This document shows, in pieces, positions 52,089 to 60,446 of a stretch of 64,000 nt of DNA (its first letter is position 1; each line of letters begins with the position of its first letter). A program made the translations under genes and the position numbers. The stretch comes from Sporichthyaceae bacterium. GTDB lineage: Bacteria; Actinomycetota; Actinomycetes; Sporichthyales; Sporichthyaceae. The stretch covers positions 1-64,000 of the forward strand of contig DATASX010000002.1 in the NCBI GenBank assembly GCA_036269075.1. Direction: 5' to 3'. Under the pieces are notes generated by a model. It did not search any database and was not told the DNA's origin. It was given only the letters and a program-made list of their open reading frames with translations.

Positions 52089-53663
52089 ATGGCGAGCGAC
52101 CCTCTCGACACGCTGGGCGGACCGGACACGTTCTGGACCCGGGTCAACGCCGCCGAGGCGCTGCCCGGGGTGATCACCCCGTTGACGTGGACGTTCTACG
52201 CGCGCGCCTCCGAGGTCAGCGTCCGCACCGCGTTCGCCGAGCTGGGGGTGCTGCGCCGTGCCGAGATCGGCTGGCCGCGCGATCCGGACCAGCGCTTCAT
52301 CGGCGTCTTCCACGGCCGGGCGGCGATCAACCTCGACCAGTTCCGGGCGATGGCCGACCGCAGCCCGGGGCAGTCGGGGGATGCCCTCGAGCGCGAGTTC
52401 TTCGGCACCGTGCGGCCCGGCGTCACCTCGGCGCCGATGCGCCGGCGTTACCCGGTGGTGGCGGTCCGGACGCCGCGGGCCGCACGCAGCGTGAACCGTC
52501 GGCTGCTGGCGCTGCAGGGCGAGGCGGACGCGTGGTGGCGGCAGGTCGTGGCGCGGCCGTCGGGCGACCCGGCCGGGGCCCGTGCGGTGCTGCGGCAGGC
52601 CGCCGAGCTGTACACCCGCGTGATGGTCCCGCACACGATCGGCACCATGCTCGCGCCGGCGCTGTTCAGTGCGCTCGCCCAGGTGGCCACGGCAGCGGGA
52701 CATCCGGGTTTGGAGCTGCGCCTGGTGACCGGCCAGTCGATCCACGAGACGGCGTGGCTGGATCAGCTGTGGCAGATCGCGCACGGGCAGGGCGAGCTCG
52801 CGACATTCGTCGCCGACCACGGCTATCACGGGCCGGACGAGGGTGAGCTGTCCGCGCATCCGTGGCGGGAGGACGACACGCCGCTGCGTGCCATGGCGGA
52901 ACGGTTCCGGACCATGCCCGCACAGGCCGCCCCGGCCGCGGTCGAACGTCGCCGCGCCGCGGAGGCCGCGCAAGCGCAGCGCATTCTGCTCGCCGCCCTT
53001 CCGGCTGTGCGCCGGCCCGGTGCGCACCTGCTGCTGCGCCTGGTTCGGCATTTCGTGCCGCTGCGGGAAACCGGACGCTCGTCGTTCCTCCGGGCGGTGG
53101 ACGGGGGCCGCCTGGCCGCGCGCAGCCTCGGTGCGAGCCTGCACGCCGACGGACTTCTCAAGGATCCCGAGGACGTCTTCTTCCTGACGATGGCGGAACT
53201 GACCGGCCCGCTGCCGGTCGACGCGATCGAGTTGGTGCAGGAGCGGCGGGCTCGGTTCGAGGAGTACCGGACACAGCGCCTGCCGGACGCCTGGACCGGC
53301 CGGCCCGAGCCACTGCCGACATCTGACGATCCGTCAGCCGGCCCGGTCGAGTTGTCCGGCTTCGCCGTCAGCCCCGGCGTGGTCGAAGGACCGGCGCGCG
53401 TGATCGAGCGCGCCGAGGCGCTCGACGAGCTGGAGCCGGGAGAGATTTTGGTCTGCCCGCTCACCGATCCGAGTTGGTCGCTGGGCTTCGTCGTCGCCGC
53501 CGGCCTGGCAATCGACGTGGGCGGTCCGCTGTCCCACGGCGCGATCGTCGCCCGCGAACTGGGCGTCCCCTGCGTCATCAACACCCGGGACGGCAGCCGA
53601 CTGCTGCGGACCGGCGACCGAGTGCGGCTGGACGGCGGCGCCGGGACCGTCACCCGAATCTGA
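52089..53663 (+). CDS. PEP-utiliser swivelling-domain protein lacking ATP-grasp
   Basis: A 524-residue protein. The C-terminal 90 residues are a PEP-utilising mobile (phosphohistidine swivelling) domain: FAVSPGVVEGPARVIE, GEILVCPLTDPSWS and GGPLSHGAIVARELGVPCVI with the phospho-His. The preceding helical region (FWTRVNAAEALPGVITPLTW, then ETGRSSFLRAVDGGRLAARS) resembles the middle of rifampin phosphotransferases, but no ATP-grasp domain is encoded here or nearby. It may need a separate kinase partner or have another role. ATG 52089 is used because ATG 52071 falls in the operator. Confidence 0.82.
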   Translation: MASDPLDTLGGPDTFWTRVNAAEALPGVITPLTWTFYARASEVSVRTAFAELGVLRRAEIGWPRDPDQRFIGVFHGRAAINLDQFRAMADRSPGQSGDALEREFFGTVRPGVTSAPMRRRYPVVAVRTPRAARSVNRRLLALQGEADAWWRQVVARPSGDPAGARAVLRQAAELYTRVMVPHTIGTMLAPALFSALAQVATAAGHPGLELRLVTGQSIHETAWLDQLWQIAHGQGELATFVADHGYHGPDEGELSAHPWREDDTPLRAMAERFRTMPAQAAPAAVERRRAAEAAQAQRILLAALPAVRRPGAHLLLRLVRHFVPLRETGRSSFLRAVDGGRLAARSLGASLHADGLLKDPEDVFFLTMAELTGPLPVDAIELVQERRARFEEYRTQRLPDAWTGRPEPLPTSDDPSAGPVELSGFAVSPGVVEGPARVIERAEALDELEPGEILVCPLTDPSWSLGFVVAAGLAIDVGGPLSHGAIVARELGVPCVINTRDGSRLLRTGDRVRLDGGAGTVTRI

Positions 53664-53682
53664 TGACCGCGAAGGAGCAGCC

Positions 53683-54690
53683 GTGGAGAACCCGTACGAG
53701 GTCGACCCGAACGAGGACTACACCCACGCGATTGCCGACGGCGTCGAACTGTGGAGCGAGAACTACTTCTTCCAGTTCTACGACCCGGCCCAGCAGGTGG
53801 GCCTGTGGACCCACCTGGGCCGGATGCCGCACGACCCCACGATCTGGCGTTCCTTGGTCACCGCGTTCCTGCCCGGCGGCGAGGTCCTGGTCGGCAAGGC
53901 CTACGGCCCGGGTCCGGAGCCGGCCGGGCGCAGTGGTCCGTCGAACGGGACGCTGGCGTTTCGCTGCGACCGGCCGCTGACCGACTGGACCGTCTCGGGG
54001 GAGGCGCTGGTGCGCCGCACCTCGCTCGAGCAACTCGCCGGCGGACTGCACACCGACGGGCCGGTGATCCCGTTGTCGTTCCGGTACGAGTTCGAGGCCC
54101 TGACCCCGATCTGGGACCTCGGCGCGGCGACGATGTCCGGCCAGTCGTGGGCGCTGACGCATTACGAGCAACCCGGCCTGGTGGTGGGCCAGGTGCGCTG
54201 CGGGGATCGGTCCTGGGCGGTCGCCGGGGCAGGCATCCGCGACCACAGCTACGGGCCGCGCGACTTCGCGCACTTCCGTCGGGGTTCCTGGGTGCACGCC
54301 GAGTTCCCCAGCGGGCGCGTGTTCGTGGCCCTGCGGATGTGGAGCAACGACGACCGGGTCGCGCTGGACAGCGCATTCATCTGTGAGGACGGCAAACTGC
54401 GCGAGGCCACCCCCGTCGACATGCCGACGCTGGAGAGCGCGGTGGCCGAGCCACGGCGTGGCCTCGTCCGCCTCGACGACGGCGGCCGCGCGGTCGAGGT
54501 CGAGTTCGAGGTGCTCACCGCAAAGACCATGACGCTGGCCGAGCCGAACGAGCCGCTGTACGGGGCCGACCGCGCCGATCCCGGAGTCAAGATCCTCAAC
54601 GACGCGATCGTGCGCTGCCGGTGGGACGGCGAGGTGGGCTACGGCCTCTGCGAGCGCAGCCGACGTATCGAGGACCTGAGCACCCGCTGA
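53683..54690 (+). CDS. DUF7064/7065-like AttH/lipocalin-type protein
   Basis: A 335-residue protein of a family with no fixed function; it resembles the DUF7064 group related to AttH/carotenoid hydratase-like beta barrels. WSENYFFQFYDPAQQVGLWT near the N-terminus and GIRDHSYGPRDFAHFRRGSW in the middle are the most conserved-looking segments; the latter's HSYGPRD is a typical family motif. Mostly beta-strands, no signal peptide. GTG 53683 follows GAAGGAG, 19 bp after the PEP-utiliser gene. The stop lies in the loop of hairpin 54680-54696. Confidence 0.75.
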   Translation: MENPYEVDPNEDYTHAIADGVELWSENYFFQFYDPAQQVGLWTHLGRMPHDPTIWRSLVTAFLPGGEVLVGKAYGPGPEPAGRSGPSNGTLAFRCDRPLTDWTVSGEALVRRTSLEQLAGGLHTDGPVIPLSFRYEFEALTPIWDLGAATMSGQSWALTHYEQPGLVVGQVRCGDRSWAVAGAGIRDHSYGPRDFAHFRRGSWVHAEFPSGRVFVALRMWSNDDRVALDSAFICEDGKLREATPVDMPTLESAVAEPRRGLVRLDDGGRAVEVEFEVLTAKTMTLAEPNEPLYGADRADPGVKILNDAIVRCRWDGEVGYGLCERSRRIEDLSTR

Positions 54691-54696
54691 GGGTGC
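54680..54696. terminator. Stop-codon hairpin GCACCC-GCTGA-GGGTGC
   Basis: Perfect 6-bp GC-rich stem whose 5-base loop holds the TGA stop. It ends 12 bp before the next gene's Shine-Dalgarno. Different sequence from the CTGACG class but same geometry. Confidence 0.5.
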
Positions 54697-54718
54697 GGCT
54701 CTACCGACGGAGGTGGCG

Positions 54719-56239
54719 ATGCCTGCGGTGCTCGGCGACGCGATCGCCCGCCGAAGGTTGGCGGCCCTCGGTCTGGTGCTGGCGCTGTTGACCGGTTGCG
54801 GCGGTAGCCGCATCGACCACGCCGCCGTCGTCGCGGCCGGCAACGGGTACGAACCCGGGGCCGCGCAGGCGGAGACCCAGGGCGCGGCAGCGGCTGCGCC
54901 CAGCGGCTCGCCGGCCGTGGTGGCCGCCCCGGCCGGCGCCGGCGTCGCGGCCCGCACTGTCGCGGTTCCCGGCGTGCCGACGCCCGCGGCGCGATCCGGC
55001 GCCCGGCCGGGCGCGGTCGCCGGCACCAAGGCGGTGACCGCAGGCACCGCAAGTGCCGCGCAGCAGCCTGCGGCAATCGCGGTCGACGCGTCGTGCCCGC
55101 AGCAACTCGCCCCGGTGGTGCTCGGGCAGACACTGGCCTCATCAGGACTGGTGGGCGCGGCCATCGGCGGCCTGCGCGGCGGTTTGGCGGTGTGGACCAA
55201 GGACATCAACGCCCGCGGCGGGTTGGCGTGCCATCCGGTGCGGCTGATCCAACTCGACGACGCCTCGGACCCGGCTCGGGTCAGCGCGAACTGGAACTCG
55301 ATCGTCCACGACCGCGGTGCGGTCGCGGTCGTCGGCGCGGGGGCGCCGATCGCCATCGCCGCCCTGCGGACCGCGGCCGAGCGCGACAAGGTGCCCGTGG
55401 TCGGCGGCGACATCACCGCCGAGGACTGGGTCCAGAGCCCCTACCTGTTCCCGACCGGCGGTGCTCCGCTCACCTCTTACGACGGCGGCGTGATCGAGGC
55501 GACCAAGCAGACACCGGGCACCCGCAAGGCCGGTCTCCTGTACTGCGTCGAGGCGTCGATCTGTACCGGGCTGAAGAACAACTACCCGAAGAGCGTCGAA
55601 CGGGCCGGCGCCGAACCCGGCCCGATCCAGGCGGTCTCGCTGATCCAGTCGGACTACACGTTCGAGTGCCAGAAGATGAAGGAAGCCGGGGTCACCACGC
55701 TCTTCCTCGGGCTGGACGGCTCGGCCAGCGTGCGTGCTGTTCGGTCCTGCGCGTCACTGAACTACTTCCCGGCCATCTCGATGGGTGCGATCGGGTTGTC
55801 CGCGGCCGCCTCCGTCGATCCCGGGTTGCGTCGCAACCGGACTTTTCTGGGCAGCGGCCTGGTGCCCTACACCACCACCGACACCGCGGGAATTCAGGCC
55901 TTTCACGCGGCCACGGCGCGCTACGCCCCGTCCGCCCCCGAGGACCAGCAGACGTTGCTCGGCTGGGCCGCCGGCAAGCTCCTCGAGGCCGCGGTGGCAA
56001 AAGTCGCGGCCCAGGCCCGCGCCGGGACCATCACCACCGCGATGGTCCTCGACGGGCTGTGGCAGTTGACGAACGAGAAGCTCCAGGGGCTGAGCCCGGG
56101 CGCCACCTTCACCAAGGGTTCCCCGGCCAAGGCTGTCGACTGCTACTACGGCCTGCGCCTGGACGAGAAGGGTTTCGCCGCCGTCGACGGCAGCCGACCC
56201 GTGTGCTTCGGTCCGGACCGGAAGTTGGCGCACCCCTAG
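54719..56239 (+). CDS. Orphan Liv-type solute-binding lipoprotein
   Basis: A 506-residue lipoprotein: signal peptide with lipobox LALLTGC (Cys about 27), an Ala/Pro-rich linker of about 80 residues, then a type I periplasmic-binding fold (APVVLGQTLASSGLVGAAIG, GAVAVVGAGAPIAIAALRTA, SIDP-like SVDPGLRRNRTFLG). GGAGG precedes ATG 54719. No permease or ATPase genes are adjacent, so it either feeds the LivHMGF system at 8904-12470 or a transporter elsewhere, or acts as a sensor. Its linker and fold resemble the binding protein at 12663. Confidence 0.87.
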   Translation: MPAVLGDAIARRRLAALGLVLALLTGCGGSRIDHAAVVAAGNGYEPGAAQAETQGAAAAAPSGSPAVVAAPAGAGVAARTVAVPGVPTPAARSGARPGAVAGTKAVTAGTASAAQQPAAIAVDASCPQQLAPVVLGQTLASSGLVGAAIGGLRGGLAVWTKDINARGGLACHPVRLIQLDDASDPARVSANWNSIVHDRGAVAVVGAGAPIAIAALRTAAERDKVPVVGGDITAEDWVQSPYLFPTGGAPLTSYDGGVIEATKQTPGTRKAGLLYCVEASICTGLKNNYPKSVERAGAEPGPIQAVSLIQSDYTFECQKMKEAGVTTLFLGLDGSASVRAVRSCASLNYFPAISMGAIGLSAAASVDPGLRRNRTFLGSGLVPYTTTDTAGIQAFHAATARYAPSAPEDQQTLLGWAAGKLLEAAVAKVAAQARAGTITTAMVLDGLWQLTNEKLQGLSPGATFTKGSPAKAVDCYYGLRLDEKGFAAVDGSRPVCFGPDRKLAHP

Positions 56240-56248
56240 GCTGAGCGC

Positions 56249-57070
56249 ATGACCAGCTACGGCGGCCACGGTGTCCCGCCCGATCAGCAGACGGCCAGCG
56301 CGGCGACGATGCGCGCCACCGCGAACCTGCACGGCCTGCCGAGCGATGCCGAACGCTCGCGCACCTTGGTGGCAGGCAAGGCATTCGGATCGCTGGCCAC
56401 CTTGAGCACCGAGGTCCCGGGCTACCCGTTCGGGTCCTTGGTCGGCTATGCCGTCGACGACCGGGGTCGGCCGCTGCTGTGCCTGTCCGGCCTGGCCGAG
56501 CACTCCCGCAACATGGCCGCCGACCCGCGCGCCTCACTGCTGATCACCGAGCACGAGGGCGGTGAGAACCTGCTCGCCCTCGGCCGGGTCACGCTGATCG
56601 GGCAGACGCACAAGGTCGGGGAAGACGAGCGCCAGGACTGCCTCGACCAGTACCTCGCCGCGCACCCCACAGCGTTCTACGCCACGTTCCACGACTTCGC
56701 CGTGTATCGCCTCGAAGTCACCGACGTCCGATACGTCGGCGGATTCGGCCGGATGAGCTGGGTCAGCGCCGAGGACTATCGGACCGCCGAACCCGATCCG
56801 CTCACTGCCGTCGCGGACGGGGTCGTCCGGCACATGAACGACGACCACGCCGACGCACTGCTCGACTACTGCCGGGTCTTCGGCGGACTGGAGCCGTCCG
56901 GCGCCGAACTGACCGGCGTCGACCGCTACGGCATGGACGTGCTCGCCACCGTCGGTGCTGACAAGCAATCCGTCCGCGTCGGCTTCCTCGAACGCGCCGA
57001 CAACACCGACGCGGTGCGACAACAGACCATCGCGCTGCTGCGCGAGGCCCGGACCCGGCTCGAGGCCTGA
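56249..57070 (+). CDS. HugZ/DUF2470-type haem or FMN split-barrel protein
   Basis: A 273-residue protein with an N-terminal pyridoxamine-5'-phosphate-oxidase-like split barrel (FGSLATLSTEVPGYPFGSLV, HSRNMAADPRASLLI) and a C-terminal DUF2470 domain (GVVRHMNDDHADALLDYCRV). This two-domain layout is that of HugZ haem-degrading enzymes and of related FMN/F420 binding proteins; haem oxygenase activity is possible but not proven. Ten bp after the binding-protein gene; convergent with the aldo/keto reductase. Confidence 0.87.
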   Translation: MTSYGGHGVPPDQQTASAATMRATANLHGLPSDAERSRTLVAGKAFGSLATLSTEVPGYPFGSLVGYAVDDRGRPLLCLSGLAEHSRNMAADPRASLLITEHEGGENLLALGRVTLIGQTHKVGEDERQDCLDQYLAAHPTAFYATFHDFAVYRLEVTDVRYVGGFGRMSWVSAEDYRTAEPDPLTAVADGVVRHMNDDHADALLDYCRVFGGLEPSGAELTGVDRYGMDVLATVGADKQSVRVGFLERADNTDAVRQQTIALLREARTRLEA

Positions 57071-57096
57071 CGCCGGGCGGGGCCAACCAAGTGCGC

Positions 57097-57984
57097 TCAG
57101 GAAGTTGCTGCGGCCAGTGCGTCGAACTCCGCCGGGCTCAGTTCGATCTGCGCGGCCGCGATGTTCTCCTCGACGTGCTCGACGCTGGAGGTGCCCGGGA
57201 TCGGCAGCATGACCGGCGAGCGGTGCAGCAACCAGGCCAATGCCAGCTGCGACGGCGACGAACCGTGCTGGTGCGCGATCTCGGCCAGCGGGCCGCCCGG
57301 CTTGCTCAGTTCGCCGGTGGCCAGCGGGAACCACGGGATGAAGCCGATGTCGTGGCTCCCACAGTGGTCCAGCAACGCCTCGGCACTTCGGTCGGACAGG
57401 TTGTAGAGGTTCTGCACGGTCGCGATGGTCGCCGTCCGCTGCGCCTCGAGCAGGTCGTCGACCGAGATCTCCGACAGCCCGATGTGGCCGATCTTGCCCT
57501 CCTGCTGCAGCGCCTTCAGCTCGCCCACGGACTCGGCGACGGGAACCTGCGGATCGATGCGGTGCAGTTGGTAGAGGGGGATCTGCTCCAGGCCGAGGTG
57601 ACGCAGGCTCATCTCGCACTGCTGACGCAGGTACTCCGGGCGCCCGACAGGCTTCCAGATGCTCGGCCCGTGCCGCGTCAACCCGGCCTTGGTCGCGATC
57701 ACCAGGTCCTCCGGGTACGGGTGCAGCGCCTTGCGGATCAACTCCTCGGACACGACCGGCCCGTAGGAGTCGGCAGTGTCGATGAAGTTCACGCCCAGTT
57801 CGACCGCACGACGCAGGACGCGCATCGCTTCGGCCGGGTCGGCCGGATCGCCCCACACGCCGGGGCCGGTGATCTGCATGGCGCCGTAGCCCAGGCGGAC
57901 GACAGGCAGAGTGCCGCCGATGCGGAACTCCCCGGCGGCGCGGGCGGAGGTGGTGGACGTGGTGGACGTGGTGGACGTGGTCAT
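57097..57984 (-). CDS. Aldo/keto reductase
   Basis: A 295-residue TIM-barrel NADPH reductase. VRLGYGAMQITGPGVWGDP, GVNFIDTADSYGPVVSEELI (catalytic Asp and Tyr), DLVIATKAGL (Lys) and LYQLHRIDP (His) complete the tetrad; PIPGTSSVEHVEENI binds the cofactor. The N-terminus MTTSTTSTTSTT is a low-complexity tail from a 9-bp tandem repeat. It lies 71 bp after the small gene at 58056 on the same strand. Confidence 0.92.
   Translation of the reverse strand: MTTSTTSTTSTTSARAAGEFRIGGTLPVVRLGYGAMQITGPGVWGDPADPAEAMRVLRRAVELGVNFIDTADSYGPVVSEELIRKALHPYPEDLVIATKAGLTRHGPSIWKPVGRPEYLRQQCEMSLRHLGLEQIPLYQLHRIDPQVPVAESVGELKALQQEGKIGHIGLSEISVDDLLEAQRTATIATVQNLYNLSDRSAEALLDHCGSHDIGFIPWFPLATGELSKPGGPLAEIAHQHGSSPSQLALAWLLHRSPVMLPIPGTSSVEHVEENIAAAQIELSPAEFDALAAATS
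57950..57981. repeat. 9-bp tandem repeat (GTGGTGGAC) at reductase start
   Basis: About 3.5 copies in the first codons of the aldo/keto reductase, coding for TST units. Likely to vary in copy number by replication slippage without breaking frame. Confidence 0.7.
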
Positions 57985-58050
57985 GCTTGCTCCTCGGGCG
58001 TCGAAGTCCTCATCGATCCCAATACCCGTGGTCGAGGTTTGATTCCCCGG

Positions 58051-58063
58051 GAGGCTCAGCCTC
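58051..58063. terminator. Stop-codon hairpin GAGGC-TCA-GCCTC
   Basis: Perfect 5-bp stem with the (minus-strand) TGA of the small gene as its entire loop; 67 bp before the reductase start. Confidence 0.5.
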
Positions 58064-58412
58064 GCCAGGCGCGGCCCTGGATGACCGCGCCGTTGTGGAT
58101 CATGAAGCTGCGGACGATGTTGCCGTTGACGACAGCGTCCTTGCCGGTCCAGCCGTTGTGCTCGACGAACTCCTCGATCCAGTCGTCGACCTCCCCCCGG
58201 CGCTTGACGCTGGAGAACCGCTCACCGGTGTCCTTCTTGCGCAGGAAGCAGTATTCGACCAAGCCGTCGGCATCGCGGCCGGTGTGGGCGAGGAACTCGC
58301 GCAGGATGCTCAACCGCTTGTCCACCTGCTCGGCCGGCTCGGACTCCAGCTTCGCGCTGGCGATCCAGTGCTTGACGGTCCTGGCCGAGCGCAGGTCGTC
58401 CGGTGCACTCAC
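58056..58412 (-). CDS. Unrecognised small protein coupled to nitroreductase
   Basis: A 118-residue, highly charged, probably all-helical protein without signal or membrane segments. It starts SAPDDLRSARTVKHWIASAK and contains RLSILREFLAHTGRDADGLV and GEVDDWIEEFVEHNGW; the helical spacing recalls the core-binding domain of tyrosine recombinases, but no catalytic domain follows, so I do not assign it. GTG 58412 overlaps the nitroreductase stop (GTGA), indicating coupled synthesis. Confidence 0.65.
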   Translation of the reverse strand: MSAPDDLRSARTVKHWIASAKLESEPAEQVDKRLSILREFLAHTGRDADGLVEYCFLRKKDTGERFSSVKRRGEVDDWIEEFVEHNGWTGKDAVVNGNIVRSFMIHNGAVIQGRAWRG

Positions 58413-59191
58413 GTGGGGAGCCCGAATCTGTCGGCCAGGGCTCGGACCTCGGCGTGCCGCTTGTCGGCGTCCATGCCGTCCTGGAGCATCCCCGCCTCGC
58501 GCAGCTTCTCCTTGACGCCGGGGACGTCCTCCCACGGATTGCCGTAGGAGCCGCGGTAGTAGCTGTTCGACAGCGGGCGCCGCGGACGTGCGCCACCGCC
58601 GAGTCGGTCCTCGGCGGGGTAGCCGACGAACAACACCCACATCGGGGCCCAGGTGTCCGGGACATTGAGCGCCTTCTTGGCGACCTCGGTGTTGAAGGCG
58701 TGCAGGCCGACCCCGAGGCCCTCGTCGACGCCGGCCAGGATCGCCTGGTTGATGGCCAGACCGGTCTCCACGGAGATGGCCCACATGTTGGCCATCTCGA
58801 TCTGTGACATCGGGGCGATGACCTGGGCGTAGGCCACCTCGTCGACGTAGGTGTGCGACCAGCCGTGGGTGACCGGCAGCGCGCCGAGGTCGACGAGTTC
58901 CTTCAGCCGCTGCTGGGCACCGTCGGCGAACTTGGTGTCGCCGTACCAGAAGATGTAGACCGGGGCGAGGTCGAACTGGGTCGTCGTGGTCGGGGTCTTG
59001 AGCGACTCGACGATGTCCGGGGGCAGTTCGTCGCGAAGGCAGACGATCGCCTTGGCGAAGTCCGCGTTGACCGCCCGCGAGGAGAGGTTGGCCGCCTCGA
59101 GCATGATCTGGATCTTCTCCGGCTCGACCGGACGGTTCGGGTCGAAGAAGCGGATGGTGCGTCGGTCGCCGATGACCTTCTTGAATTCCAC
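58409..59191 (-). CDS. Nitroreductase-family flavoprotein
   Basis: A 260-residue FMN-dependent oxidoreductase. DRRTIRFFDPNRPVEPEKIQ and MLEAANLSSRAVNADFAKAI are the family's FMN-binding start; WAISVETGLAINQAILAGVD and LGVGLHAF complete the site. Length exceeds the 200-220 residues of simple nitroreductases, because of a C-terminal extension (RPLSNSYYRGSYGNPWEDVP). GTG 59191 follows AGGAGA. It lies between a thiolase-like gene and the small coupled gene, so a redox step on a CoA-linked or ring intermediate is likely. Confidence 0.9.
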   Translation of the reverse strand: MEFKKVIGDRRTIRFFDPNRPVEPEKIQIMLEAANLSSRAVNADFAKAIVCLRDELPPDIVESLKTPTTTTQFDLAPVYIFWYGDTKFADGAQQRLKELVDLGALPVTHGWSHTYVDEVAYAQVIAPMSQIEMANMWAISVETGLAINQAILAGVDEGLGVGLHAFNTEVAKKALNVPDTWAPMWVLFVGYPAEDRLGGGARPRRPLSNSYYRGSYGNPWEDVPGVKEKLREAGMLQDGMDADKRHAEVRALADRFGLPT

Positions 59192-59232
59192 GAGGGCTCT
59201 CCTGTCGGGAGTGGGCAGGTGCGTCGATGCGG

Positions 59233-60435
59233 TCAGGGATTGCCGGACTGGGTGGACAGGATCGTGATCGCCAGCGCCGCGTTGTCGGTGCCGAGGAATC
59301 CACCGGCGTTCTCGGCCAGGCCCACGCGCGCCGACTCGACCTGGCGGGCGCCGCACCGCCGACGTAGCTGGTCGGCCAGTTCCACGATCTGTGCGCAGCC
59401 GGTCGCGCCGATCGGGTGGCCCCGGGAGAGCAGCCCACCGCTCGGGTTGACGACCTGGCGGCCGCCGAGGCGGGTATGCCCCGAGTGCAACAACTTTGGG
59501 CCGTCCCCGGCCGGACACAGCCCGAGTTCCTCGTAGGCCATCAGTTCCGCGGGAGCGGCGGCGTCGTGGACCTCGATGACGTCGAGATCGGTCGGGCCGA
59601 GTCCGGCGGTCTCGTAGGCCTGCCGGACGGCCAGTTCGAACGACGTCGGTTCGCCTGGTTCCCGATCGCGACCCGAGCGCAGGACCGAGGCGGCGACCCG
59701 GACCCGGGCACTGCCGGTGACCCGCTCGCGTCGGGTCACCACGACCGCGGCCGCGCCGTCGCCGATCGGGCTGCACATCAGCAGGGTCAACGGGTCGGAG
59801 ATGACGCGAGAGCTCAGCACCTCCTCGACCGTGGTCGGGGTCCGGTACTGCGCCTTGGGATTGTGGCTCGCGCTGTCGTGGCTCTTCACCGCGACAGCAG
59901 CGAAATCCGCCGCGGTGGCCCCACTGCGCTGCATGTACGAGCGCGTCAGCGCGGCGTAGACGTCCATGAAGAGCGACCGGTCGCCCGCGGGCCCGTCGCC
60001 GCCGAAGGTGGCCAGCAACTCCTCGCGTTGGTCCAGATCCAGCGCGGTGCCGATGGCATCGAAGGCGCGTTGCTTGTCGGGGATCGCCATCCGCTCGGCG
60101 CCGACTGCCAGCGCCACGTCGACCTGCCCCGCGGCAACGGCGTTGCAAGCGAGATGGAACGCGGTCGACGCCGAGGCGCAGGCGTTCTCCACGTTGACGA
60201 TCGGCACCCCGAGCAACCCGGTGTGCCGCAACGCGACCTGGCCGCGGATCATCTCCTGACCGGTGATCAGACCTCCGGCAGCGTTGGCGAAGAAGGCCAT
60301 CTGCACGTCCGCCGCGGCCATCCCGGCGTCGGCCAACGCGGCGGTCACGGCTTCGGTGGTCAGGCTGCGTGCGGTCGCCTGGGGGAACTTCCCGAACGCG
60401 GTCATCCCGGTCCCGGCGATGTACACCTCGTGCAC
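59233..60435 (-). CDS. Thiolase-family acetyl-CoA acyltransferase/lipid-transfer protein
   Basis: A 400-residue thiolase-fold protein of the SCP-x/lipid-transfer subgroup. Nucleophile region IVNVENACASASTAFHLACN (Cys about 86), DVIEVHDAAAPAELMAYEEL, and NPSGGLLSRGHPIGATGCAQ with the His. The second catalytic Cys of classical thiolases is replaced by GLAENAGG. Such proteins cleave 3-ketoacyl-CoA or, without the second Cys, act as aldolase partners in sterol side-chain loss; no DUF35 partner is adjacent. 11 bp after the ligase gene. Confidence 0.9.
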   Translation of the reverse strand: MHEVYIAGTGMTAFGKFPQATARSLTTEAVTAALADAGMAAADVQMAFFANAAGGLITGQEMIRGQVALRHTGLLGVPIVNVENACASASTAFHLACNAVAAGQVDVALAVGAERMAIPDKQRAFDAIGTALDLDQREELLATFGGDGPAGDRSLFMDVYAALTRSYMQRSGATAADFAAVAVKSHDSASHNPKAQYRTPTTVEEVLSSRVISDPLTLLMCSPIGDGAAAVVVTRRERVTGSARVRVAASVLRSGRDREPGEPTSFELAVRQAYETAGLGPTDLDVIEVHDAAAPAELMAYEELGLCPAGDGPKLLHSGHTRLGGRQVVNPSGGLLSRGHPIGATGCAQIVELADQLRRRCGARQVESARVGLAENAGGFLGTDNAALAITILSTQSGNP

Positions 60436-60446
60436 GGCTTCTCCTT

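Noticed and set aside
53323-53337. CTGACG-ATC-CGTCAG hairpin inside the PEP-utiliser gene as a terminator
   Set aside because: It is far from the gene's end and its TGA is out of frame. It shows that the motif can occur in coding sequence and was not counted among gene-end copies.
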